Under the pieces are notes generated by a model. The model was not told the origin of the DNA. It searched no databases and saw only the letters and a list, made by a program, of their open reading frames with translations. Positions 23,960 through 31,711 of a DNA stretch of 64,000 nucleotides are shown here, in pieces. The translations under genes were made by a program, and so were the position numbers. The stretch lies in NCBI GenBank assembly GCA_018238545.1, contig JABCTC010000014.1:1-64000 (forward strand). The letters run 5' to 3'. The stretch comes from Candidatus Heimdallarchaeota archaeon (GTDB taxonomy: Archaea > Asgardarchaeota > Heimdallarchaeia > Heimdallarchaeales > Heimdallarchaeaceae). How positions within the stretch are numbered: position 1 is the stretch's first letter; each line of letters starts with the position of its first letter.

Positions 23960-24334
23960 CTATTGAGGTTTCATTGAAATCATCGTACATCCAATGAACG
24001 TAATTAAACCAGATCCTGCTGCAATCATTATTGTCGCAATACTACTGATTGCGGGTTGAAGGGCTGCAAGATCATTTTGCCAAACAGCTAAGTATACTGT
24101 AAAAATTATCAGAGCTGCTATCATTAATCCTGTGAAAACAAGATATGCATTCTTTTCTTCAGATTTGAAGACTCTTGAAACTGATCCTAGCGAGAAACCA
24201 CCTAATATTCCTATACCTAGATAAAACAAAAGCCACCAGAACTGTGTAGTTAATTCAACGATGGTAATCGTAACACCTGCGATTCCTATGGCAACTAATA
24301 TTCCACCAATGAATGATATGGGTCTAGCACTCAT
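23960..24334 (-). CDS. Small four-helix membrane protein
   Basis: The 124-residue protein has four hydrophobic helices (about 7-30, 33-55, 63-85 and 93-118) with short loops. No conserved family is recognised. It lies between an ABC-type ATPase gene and a ten-helix membrane protein, the likely partners. The ATG at 24334 is the only good start. Confidence 0.5.
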   Translation of the reverse strand: MSARPISFIGGILVAIGIAGVTITIVELTTQFWWLLFYLGIGILGGFSLGSVSRVFKSEEKNAYLVFTGLMIAALIIFTVYLAVWQNDLAALQPAISSIATIMIAAGSGLITFIGCTMISMKPQ

Positions 24335-24448
24335 TAAATCATCTCCAGTATTTTATCTCCAAGTTTATTATATTAATATTTCTAAATCATTTGTGAATAC
24401 AAATTTACTTTATTAGTTTCAAACCTTTCTTAATAATAGAAAGAACAG

Positions 24449-25186
24449 CTATTCTTTAGACAAATCCTCGATAATTGTTCCATCATTCATTACAAGCTGT
24501 CTTTGAGCTAAAATTGCTTGGTCATTAGAGTGAGTAACATAAATTAGCGTTTTTTTATGTTCTTTGCTTAAGTCTATTAGAAGATCAAGGATTCTCTTAC
24601 CTGTACTTGAATCAAGATTCCCTGTCGGTTCATCCGCAAGTATTATCTCTGGATCATTTGCCAGAGCCCGTGCAATTGCAACTCGTTGTTGCTCTCCTCC
24701 GCTCAATTGGTCGGGTTTGTGATTTCTCCGTTCCAACAACCCTACAGCGCCAAGCAACTCTTCTACTCTTATTTTTCGCTCTTCTTTAGGTTTTTTTGAT
24801 AGAATCAATGGAATTTCTATATTCTTTTCTGCGTTTAATTCTTCTAACAAATTGAAATTTTGAAAAACATATCCAATTGTTTCTCTTCGTACAAAGCTTA
24901 ATTCCCTATCACTTAATTTGTTAAGCTCTTGACCATCAACTGTAATGGTTCCTGAATCTAAGTAATCTAAAGCCCCAATTAGGTTTAGTAATGTTGTTTT
25001 GCCTGATCCCGAAGGACCAACTATGGATACTATCTCACCTCTATGTATTGACACTGTAACGCTATCTAGCGCTTTGACCATCACTTCACCTAGAGAATAC
25101 TTCTTCGAAACATCTATGATATTTATGAAGTTCTTTTTTGTTTTTCTCTTAGTTTTCCTTGCAGTGCTCGTAGATTCTTGAGACAT
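24449..25186 (-). CDS. LolD/MacB-type ABC transporter ATP-binding protein
   Basis: The 245-residue protein has a complete ABC ATPase: Walker [10 protein letters not shown] (57-65), Q-loop Q109 in [13 protein letters not shown], signature LSGGEQQR (161-168), Walker B ILADEP and the D-loop NLDS. The region and the switch in VTHSNDQ fit the LolD/MacB/FtsE subgroup, which usually drives type VII permeases. A basic N-terminal extension of about 20 residues (KTKRKTKK) precedes it. No FtsX-fold permease lies nearby; two unrelated membrane proteins follow downstream instead. Confidence 0.9.
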   Translation of the reverse strand: MSQESTSTARKTKRKTKKNFINIIDVSKKYSLGEVMVKALDSVTVSIHRGEIVSIVGPSGSGKTTLLNLIGALDYLDSGTITVDGQELNKLSDRELSFVRRETIGYVFQNFNLLEELNAEKNIEIPLILSKKPKEERKIRVEELLGAVGLLERRNHKPDQLSGGEQQRVAIARALANDPEIILADEPTGNLDSSTGKRILDLLIDLSKEHKKTLIYVTHSNDQAILAQRQLVMNDGTIIEDLSKE

Positions 25187-25208
25187 TATTTTCTACTCTC
25201 TCAAAATA

Positions 25209-25532
25209 TTATTTGTAGTTGTCGATTGTAGAAAACCTCTCTCTCATGGTTTCCATTTCTTTTATCCAAGCTTCTTCTAGGTTAATATCGTGAAGTATGC
25301 ATAATTGCAAAAAGAGAGTGAAAACCTGCGCAAATTCTCTAGATAATCCTTGATTATCTGGTTTTTGGTGACCTTGTTCCTCAGTTTTATATCCTGAAGC
25401 AAAAATCAGATGTTTTCCTATCTCTCCTAGTTCTTCTACTAAATGAATGAAAACGTCGTTGGGGGAAAATTTTAACCAATTACGTTCTTCTAAAAAATTT
25501 TTCAAAGTGTTAATTATCTCATCTAATTCCAT
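25209..25532 (-). CDS. MazG-like NTP pyrophosphatase-fold protein with altered metal site
   Basis: The 107-residue protein matches the all-alpha MazG-like fold: EERNWLKFSPNDVFIHL at the start, EELGEI (E33, E34, E37) and RERF at the end. The fold binds Mg2+ through ExxE and ExxD motifs. The first motif is intact, but the second reads REFAQ, with Gln69 where Asp is expected. Activity on nucleotides may be weakened or lost. It lies 14 nt after the winged-helix/RING gene's stop, in the same direction. Confidence 0.7.
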   Translation of the reverse strand: MELDEIINTLKNFLEERNWLKFSPNDVFIHLVEELGEIGKHLIFASGYKTEEQGHQKPDNQGLSREFAQVFTLFLQLCILHDINLEEAWIKEMETMRERFSTIDNYK

Positions 25533-25546
25533 TAAACATCACGTTC

Positions 25547-27622
25547 TTAAGTAGAATACGTTTTTAGTGTCCTTTTTGTAACGCGGGTTTTGCAAATTGG
25601 GCACTCTTCTTTTATTTTAAGCCACTGTTCCATGTGCTCTTTGTGGGCTAAATTGGTACATGTAGGGCATTCCATAACAGTCTCACCGTGCTTAATTAGT
25701 CCTTGACATATTGAGCACTTGGTAGGAAGCTCCTTACAGTTCTTACATGGTTCATTTACAGATTCAATAACATGCCCACATTTCAAACAGTGTGTCTTTT
25801 TAGATGGGAGTCTAATTCTTGTTAGTCTTTCAAAAGTTGATTGAGTTAGAGAACCTTGATAATAACCATGAGCAATAAGTTGACTAGTCATTTTGAAAAT
25901 GTCAATTTCTGGCAGATTCAACTTCTCAGCAATCGTTACTAGTCGGATTTTCCTTCTTCTGGATTTTTCTATCTCATTTACAACCCTAATATAGATTTCT
26001 CCAAGATCTTTTAGCTCTCTACTAGGTAAGATTTTCTGGAAAGATTCAACGTATACAGCGCTTCCTCTGAGCTCAATATTTAGCAATCCAGAACCCACTA
26101 GTTCAAAAATTATGTTGGTTACAGCTACAGCTGATTTTTCCCAAATTTTCTGTATAGATTTCAAAGATGTTTTTGGATTAGAAATGATGTAGCCAAATAT
26201 TTCCTGATAGTGAATAGGCAAGTCATCTAATTGAACAAGAGGTGGAAATAGAGGAATCTCTTCTGGAATGAGTTTATTTCCTTCTATTGATCCTTTAATT
26301 AACCCCTTACCATAGAAACCATATAGTCTTTCTTTTGCATGGTGCTTGTCAATACCTAATGCAAGCGATATATCTTTGGTTGTAATATAAGCTTTAGAAA
26401 CAATCATTCCTAGAACTATTTTTTCCCATCTTTCTAATGTTCCTTCTTGAGCCCTACTATATCTCTTGATTCCTTCTATAATCAGAACGTTTCCACTTAA
26501 TGAGCATTTTACAAATCCTTCCAAAAGTAAGTTAATGACTCCTTCTAAAATCTCTCCATCGGTTCTATTCATTAAGGCACCAAGTCTTCGTAACGAAATT
26601 TTCTTTTGTGTCGAAAGAAGGCCAAATAGTGCTTCATAACTAAAGAATGATAAAGTCGCCATCTCCTCTATTGTTCTTGTTGGACTAAATTCAGGTATAG
26701 TAACTGGTACAATATCGTTTGTTCCTAAAAATACAACTTGGAAGGTTCCTCTTGCAGTTAGAGTTGCTAAAGTTCTTAGAATTTCGTTTCTTTCCTTTCC
26801 TATGAATTTGCTAATCTCTTGATGAGAAGCTTTTTTGGTTAATAAGAGGTAACCTATAACTTCTTTTTCAATTCCTTGTAAAGTTGATAAAGGAATAATC
26901 TTAGGTTCGATAATATATTTTGTAATATTGATGAATACTGAAGTGGTTCCAAGTTTTTTCTTCTTGAATTCCAATTCTGCTTCTAATTTCTTTAACAGCA
27001 AAAGCTTTGATATTTTTTCTATGATTACTTCTTTAGGAAATTCAGTAATTTTTGAAATTGTGATTATGTTTGCTTTTCTCAGCATCATAGCAATTCCAAC
27101 AATAAATGTATCGTCTTCCGTAAGTTTAATTTTCTCGTCTGGTGCCCAGTTCCATTGTACAAAAACATTCTCTTGCTTTATTGATCCTATAAATAAACCC
27201 CGACTTGTCAGGAAAAATAAGTGATTAATAAGTTCTTTCTTTGATATGCCTACTATTTCTGAAAGATTCGACATACTCACTTTTTCTGATTGAGATAAAA
27301 ATCCAAGAATTATCTTTCTTAATGGTGTCACTCGTGAAGAATTTATTTTGGGATACTTGTATATTGTTGCTATAGAAAATATGCTTCTTCTGTATGAACC
27401 TCTCACAATGAGAGCTTGTACCATTAACTGAATATAATCTTTAATTGCTTCAACTGGAATTTTATAGTTAGTTGAAAACTCTGTTAAATTAATCTCTCTC
27501 AGCAAGTATAATTGAGTTAAAATTTGTGCTCTCATACGTTTTGAAATGTCAACTTCTGGAAGATCTAAATCACTAAACTTAATTTCATAGACATCATCTC
27601 TCTCAAAAGCCAGTTGTACCAT
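25547..27622 (-). CDS. Tandem winged-helix protein with C-terminal zinc ribbon and RING-like finger
   Basis: The 691-residue product has about eight winged-helix-like units of some 70 residues through residue 600. Each ends in a similar beta wing, for example LTSRGLFIGSIKQENVF, FYGKGLIKGSIEGNKLI and LIAHGYYQGSLTQSTF. Residues 612-629 form a zinc ribbon (C612, C615, C626, C629). A cross-brace finger follows: C636/C639, C652/C655, H660/H663 and C674/C677. The spacing is like RING-v or PHD fingers, with a Trp (667) and Leu where RING E3 ligases bind E2 (HMEQWL). Tandem winged helices with a RING resemble E3 scaffolds or transcription factors; no E2 or ubiquitin gene is near. Probably cytosolic, with no membrane helix. 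Confidence 0.7.
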   Translation of the reverse strand: MVQLAFERDDVYEIKFSDLDLPEVDISKRMRAQILTQLYLLREINLTEFSTNYKIPVEAIKDYIQLMVQALIVRGSYRRSIFSIATIYKYPKINSSRVTPLRKIILGFLSQSEKVSMSNLSEIVGISKKELINHLFFLTSRGLFIGSIKQENVFVQWNWAPDEKIKLTEDDTFIVGIAMMLRKANIITISKITEFPKEVIIEKISKLLLLKKLEAELEFKKKKLGTTSVFINITKYIIEPKIIPLSTLQGIEKEVIGYLLLTKKASHQEISKFIGKERNEILRTLATLTARGTFQVVFLGTNDIVPVTIPEFSPTRTIEEMATLSFFSYEALFGLLSTQKKISLRRLGALMNRTDGEILEGVINLLLEGFVKCSLSGNVLIIEGIKRYSRAQEGTLERWEKIVLGMIVSKAYITTKDISLALGIDKHHAKERLYGFYGKGLIKGSIEGNKLIPEEIPLFPPLVQLDDLPIHYQEIFGYIISNPKTSLKSIQKIWEKSAVAVTNIIFELVGSGLLNIELRGSAVYVESFQKILPSRELKDLGEIYIRVVNEIEKSRRRKIRLVTIAEKLNLPEIDIFKMTSQLIAHGYYQGSLTQSTFERLTRIRLPSKKTHCLKCGHVIESVNEPCKNCKELPTKCSICQGLIKHGETVMECPTCTNLAHKEHMEQWLKIKEECPICKTRVTKRTLKTYST

Positions 27623-27720
27623 CTCTAAAAGGTTAGATTAAATTAGTTAAACATGACTTATTAAAGTTCCCTTATTAAAAATGATTGAATAGTTAATACA
27701 GTGAAGAATAGAAGAGTAGT

Positions 27721-29016
27721 TTAAGCTCTCTCTAAATATTTTAGATATTCCCATTCCCATTCTGCTTCTTTGCTTGTAGATTTAGCTTCCGAATGCTCTT
27801 TACATTCTTTTCTTTTCACTTCTAAGAAAATGTCTGTGATTTCTTTCCCTATTACTTCAGAAACTAAAGTGCTACTTTCTAAATGATCCAAGGCATCACT
27901 TAAGCTGGAAGGGAGTTGGGTGATTCCCATTTCTTTTCTTTCTTGGATAGTTAGTTTTTCTATGTTTTTTACAGTAGATTGAATGGGTTCAATTTTCTTC
28001 TTCATACCATCTAATCCAGCAGCTAAAAGTAAAGCAGAAGCAAGGTAGATGTTTGTAGCACCATCCGTTGCACGAAATTCAAGTCTTGCTTTCTTTTCAT
28101 ATCCTGGAACTCGGATCAACGCTGTACGATTAGCGATTCCCCACGATTTGAATGCTGGTGCTTCATGACCAGGTACTAATCTTTTGTACGAGTTTGTAGT
28201 TGGATTGAATATTGCAGTCATTGCATCGACATTTTCTAATATACCACCAACAAAATATCTTAAATTGTCACTTATTCCTTTTTCTTTATCTGAAAAAATA
28301 TTAACTCCGTTCTGAGTAAGAACCTGATGTATATGTAATCCATTTCCAGCCAGATTCTCAAAAGGTTTAGGCATGAAAGTAGCAATTACTTCATCAAAAA
28401 GCGAGTTTGCTTTGATGATTAACTTTGCAGTTTGGGTATTATCAGCTTGTTTTAAAGCGTCTAAAACACCAAATTCTATCTCTTGTTGAGCATGTCCACA
28501 TTCATGATGAATTGTCTTAACGGGTATTCCCATCTCTAACATATCCCTTGCCATATTTCGTCTTAAGATACCTAAAATATCAAATGGCAAAGTATCCATG
28601 TATTCGCCGTCTTCAACTGGATCTAATTCATCATCAAGAAAATACCACTCTAGTTCAGGTCTGGTTTTGTATTCAAATCCAAGATTATTGGTCTGACCCA
28701 TCACTTTTTTTAGCACGTTCCTTGGGTCTGTAGGATGAGGAGTACCATCATTTTTTTGAATGTCACAGATGAACCTAGCAATTCTTGGTTCCCACGGGAT
28801 TATGGTCACTGTTTCCAAATCTGGGACAACAATCATGTCGCTTTGCTCAGTTTGTAAGAAGCCTAATGAAGACCCGTCTACTCCACTTCCTTCCTGCATC
28901 TCTTCCCAGATACTTGCTGGAAATTCTACTGACTTTAGTTCTCCAAAAATTGTTGTAAACTGAAATTGTATAAACTCGATTTTGTTTTCTGTAAAGAACT
29001 TATTCAAATCACTCAT
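27721..29016 (-). CDS. glnA: Glutamine synthetase, type I
   Basis: Makes glutamine from glutamate, ammonia and ATP; central in nitrogen assimilation. The protein has the GS I beta-grasp N terminus (FIQFQFTTIFGELKSVEFP), the metal-site region SGVDGSSLGF, HECGHAQQEIEF, the GNGLHIHQ loop, NSYKRLVPGHEAP and RLEFRATDGATN. The open frame extends upstream to 29055, but a TATA box CTATATAAATAG on this strand (29063-29074) puts the transcript start near 29043, beyond those ATGs. I therefore start at the ATG at 29016 (MSDLNKFF), where GS I proteins usually begin. 431 residues. Confidence 0.92.
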   Translation of the reverse strand: MSDLNKFFTENKIEFIQFQFTTIFGELKSVEFPASIWEEMQEGSGVDGSSLGFLQTEQSDMIVVPDLETVTIIPWEPRIARFICDIQKNDGTPHPTDPRNVLKKVMGQTNNLGFEYKTRPELEWYFLDDELDPVEDGEYMDTLPFDILGILRRNMARDMLEMGIPVKTIHHECGHAQQEIEFGVLDALKQADNTQTAKLIIKANSLFDEVIATFMPKPFENLAGNGLHIHQVLTQNGVNIFSDKEKGISDNLRYFVGGILENVDAMTAIFNPTTNSYKRLVPGHEAPAFKSWGIANRTALIRVPGYEKKARLEFRATDGATNIYLASALLLAAGLDGMKKKIEPIQSTVKNIEKLTIQERKEMGITQLPSSLSDALDHLESSTLVSEVIGKEITDIFLEVKRKECKEHSEAKSTSKEAEWEWEYLKYLERA

Positions 29017-29062
29017 TTCAATCATCACGCTTTCTAACTCTGTGTCAACCATCATTTGAATT

Positions 29063-29074
29063 CTATTTATATAG
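29063..29074 (-). promoter_or_regulatory. TATA box of glnA
   Basis: CTATATAAATAG on the minus strand is a near-perfect archaeal TATA box. It lies only 8-20 nt upstream of the ATGs at 29055 and 29052, too close for transcription to include them, but 38-47 nt upstream of ATGs at 29025 and 29016. Confidence 0.6.
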
Positions 29075-29161
29075 TTTTGTCAAGGATGGAACAATTTGAT
29101 GAATTATTTATTTCAATTCGACAATTATTTAAGGCTGTAACAATTGAATAACAAGACACGA

Positions 29162-29722
29162 ATGACAACACCAAGTAGATTCTGGATTACCAGCGGGATA
29201 GGTGAATCTAATGTATCAGAGCTTTCTGCATTCGATGAATCTTTAATGAAAGCAGGAATAGGTTATCAAAACCATGTGTTAGTTTCGTCCATACCCCCAT
29301 CTATTGAAATCCAACCAAAAATTGTTGCTCAACATGGTTTAACACATGTTCCTGTAGGCGATGAATGGAAACTTATACCTTCGAGCTCGATACTCTATGT
29401 TGTTCGGGCTATGAAAACTGGTAAAAGAGGAGATAATATCGCAACCTGTATTTCTTTAGCTAAGATTGCTGTAGATACAACCGATCCAAGTCTTGAATGT
29501 ATTTTAGCATATGAGGCTAAAGGGTCAAGTCTAGAATTAGTAGAAGCGATGGCATTATCTGGTTTAAAGGAGATGGTAAAAAGAAGACAAGCAATTCTCG
29601 ATGAAAGTTGGGGAAAATTTGGATTTAAAACTATTTCATCTTCTTTAGAAATAACGAAGGAATACGGATGTTCAGTATCTTTTGTTGTCATGGATCCTTT
29701 TACTTTCAAACATGAAATTTAA
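29162..29722 (+). CDS. pdaD: Pyruvoyl-dependent arginine decarboxylase
   Basis: The proenzyme cleaves itself to give a pyruvoyl cofactor and then decarboxylates arginine to agmatine, the first step of archaeal polyamine synthesis. It keeps the family pattern FWITSGIGES, LSAFDESLMKAGIGYQNHVLVSSIPP, with cleavage predicted between S42 and S43 of VSSI, and a later ILAYEAKG containing the catalytic Glu region. I use the ATG at 29162, not the TTG at 29144, because the TTG extension adds no family residues. The gene is 186 codons, close to the usual size of about 160-195. Confidence 0.85.
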   Translation: MTTPSRFWITSGIGESNVSELSAFDESLMKAGIGYQNHVLVSSIPPSIEIQPKIVAQHGLTHVPVGDEWKLIPSSSILYVVRAMKTGKRGDNIATCISLAKIAVDTTDPSLECILAYEAKGSSLELVEAMALSGLKEMVKRRQAILDESWGKFGFKTISSSLEITKEYGCSVSFVVMDPFTFKHEI

Positions 29723-29802
29723 ACTTCACAAAAGAAGGTACGAGACAAAAAGCATAAAAACACTATAATTTACACCTACCAAGCAGAGTTAAAGTGGAAG
29801 AT

Positions 29803-31668
29803 ATGAATATTAGAAAAGTTAACACATTAATAATCTTAACAATATTATTTGCCTCAATGACATTAGGTTTTAGTGCGAATTATAATGTCCTTGCTGCTAA
29901 CACAGCAGAACCTACAATAGAGCGTATTATGGTTGATGAAGAAGAAATAGATTATTACAGTTTTGAAAATAATACAATTGTCACAGTGGAATACTCAGTA
30001 AACCGAGACGTTGGAGTAGATGGAGTTATTCTAATTGGTTTTGGTTCTGAATTGGATATGGATCCATTCAATAGTATTAACCTAACCTGTTCCTACTCTC
30101 TACAAGATAGAACATACTATGTTGGTGATATTGAGCTTACTGGTAACAGTTATTTCAAAGGTTATGGGTGGGTTGGAGATATAACAAATGGAACATATGA
30201 AGAAGTTGAAGAATTCAATCATCTTGGTCAATGGCACTATTTGTTTGTAAATGAGGATGGTGTCCCTCCACAATTTCATGGAATTGAAAATGCAACATCC
30301 ACAGGATTTCATACCTACTATGCTCCAGCAAACCAAACTAATCATACCATAGTAATTTCTTATAGAGTTTATGGAGGAACAGAAAATGATTCTGTGACTC
30401 TTGTCTATTCTGTTTATCGAGATAAACTTTACAATGCATCACTCAATATTTTTGATAGCACTGTCATTTTTAAGAATATGACTTATGCTGATGACTCAAC
30501 AGAAACCTATGTTGTTTTTAACACGACCATAGAACTCACAGAGAGAACACTTTACTTTGCGGCCAATAATTCTTATGGTTGGGACACATGGGATGATGGT
30601 CTTCTTAAGAATAACTTGAATATTTATAAAATTAACAATGGATTCGATTTTAATTCAGATACTGTGCTTCATGAATCAATAACAGATGTTGATGAGGTTG
30701 ATATTATCATAACAACATTAAACAGTACAGAATATGACTCATTTGGTATAGGGTATTATGTTATTGAAAGTTTAGAAAATGATACTGAAATTGTTTCATG
30801 GACTGAGATTGATGGGACATTACAAAGCAATTATACAGAGGTAAACGACCTTGGTTTCAATGATACAATGCGGGAATATAATGTGTCCCTTGGGATATTT
30901 GACGTTGATAATATCATCTACTTTGAAGCTTACAATATCTATTATGGCGAACTTTACAACGAAACAGTTGGACACTATCACACTATTAGAATTTATGATT
31001 CCAAGCCTTATCTAGAACTGTTCCCTGTAAGTGGATCTTATGTGAACCACGAAGATGTCTCTTTCAGTTTTGATATCTTGTTAAATAGAGGGAATATAAC
31101 CGAAATCTTAATGGATTATGGTGATGGTTCCCCCGTTGCTAACCTTACAGCTTTAGAAGCAGATGAAGACACTGGAATATATTATGTAATCCATTCTTAT
31201 CCTGTAGCAACTGATGGTTACAATGTTACACTCACAGTTAATACTTCTTTAGGAACATTCAACACTACGACAAACTATCTTTATCTCGATTTCGATGCTC
31301 CGACTCTTGAAATCACTGATTTCACGAATAATATCACTGAGATAACAGATGGTTATGTTGAGTTATACTTTACTTACGTTGATGACTATTCTGGTGTTTG
31401 GAAAGTAACCATAGATTGGGGAGATGGTATTGTTCAAAATGTAACAGATGATAATTTTGCTTTCCATTACTATGTTAAAAATGGTACTTATAATGTCGTA
31501 GTAGAGGTTCAAGATAAAGGAGGCAACACTTTCAGCATGAATATTGTTTATACAATTGAACTGCCAGAGACTACTCCAACTGATCAGGCACCATTCGCAG
31601 CTCTATCTGTATTTATCTCACTACTTTCCTTGGGCTGTATTGTATTCCTAATAAGGAAGAGAAAATAA
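29803..31668 (+). CDS. Secreted or surface protein with PKD-like repeat domains and C-terminal anchor
   Basis: The 621-residue protein has an N-terminal signal-type helix (NTLIILTILFASMTLGFSANY), many beta-rich modules with VTLTVNTSLGTFN and MDYGDGSPVA patterns like PKD-type domains, and many NxS/T sites. It ends with a hydrophobic helix and RKRK, a layout seen in archaeal sorting-tag surface proteins. A close C-terminal design occurs in the PLD protein at 42968. No enzymatic residues are evident, so a structural or adhesive surface role is likely. A GTG at 29794 is an alternative start. Confidence 0.7.
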   Translation: MNIRKVNTLIILTILFASMTLGFSANYNVLAANTAEPTIERIMVDEEEIDYYSFENNTIVTVEYSVNRDVGVDGVILIGFGSELDMDPFNSINLTCSYSLQDRTYYVGDIELTGNSYFKGYGWVGDITNGTYEEVEEFNHLGQWHYLFVNEDGVPPQFHGIENATSTGFHTYYAPANQTNHTIVISYRVYGGTENDSVTLVYSVYRDKLYNASLNIFDSTVIFKNMTYADDSTETYVVFNTTIELTERTLYFAANNSYGWDTWDDGLLKNNLNIYKINNGFDFNSDTVLHESITDVDEVDIIITTLNSTEYDSFGIGYYVIESLENDTEIVSWTEIDGTLQSNYTEVNDLGFNDTMREYNVSLGIFDVDNIIYFEAYNIYYGELYNETVGHYHTIRIYDSKPYLELFPVSGSYVNHEDVSFSFDILLNRGNITEILMDYGDGSPVANLTALEADEDTGIYYVIHSYPVATDGYNVTLTVNTSLGTFNTTTNYLYLDFDAPTLEITDFTNNITEITDGYVELYFTYVDDYSGVWKVTIDWGDGIVQNVTDDNFAFHYYVKNGTYNVVVEVQDKGGNTFSMNIVYTIELPETTPTDQAPFAALSVFISLLSLGCIVFLIRKRK

Positions 31669-31711
31669 ATTTTCTCTCTTCTACAATCATTTTTTACTTT
31701 TTCAAAGATAC

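Noticed and set aside
29016..29060. On the minus strand GUGAUGA and AUGAUGG hint at a box C/D RNA before glnA.
   Set aside because: No D or D' box is found at the required distance, and the bases belong to the start region of glnA.
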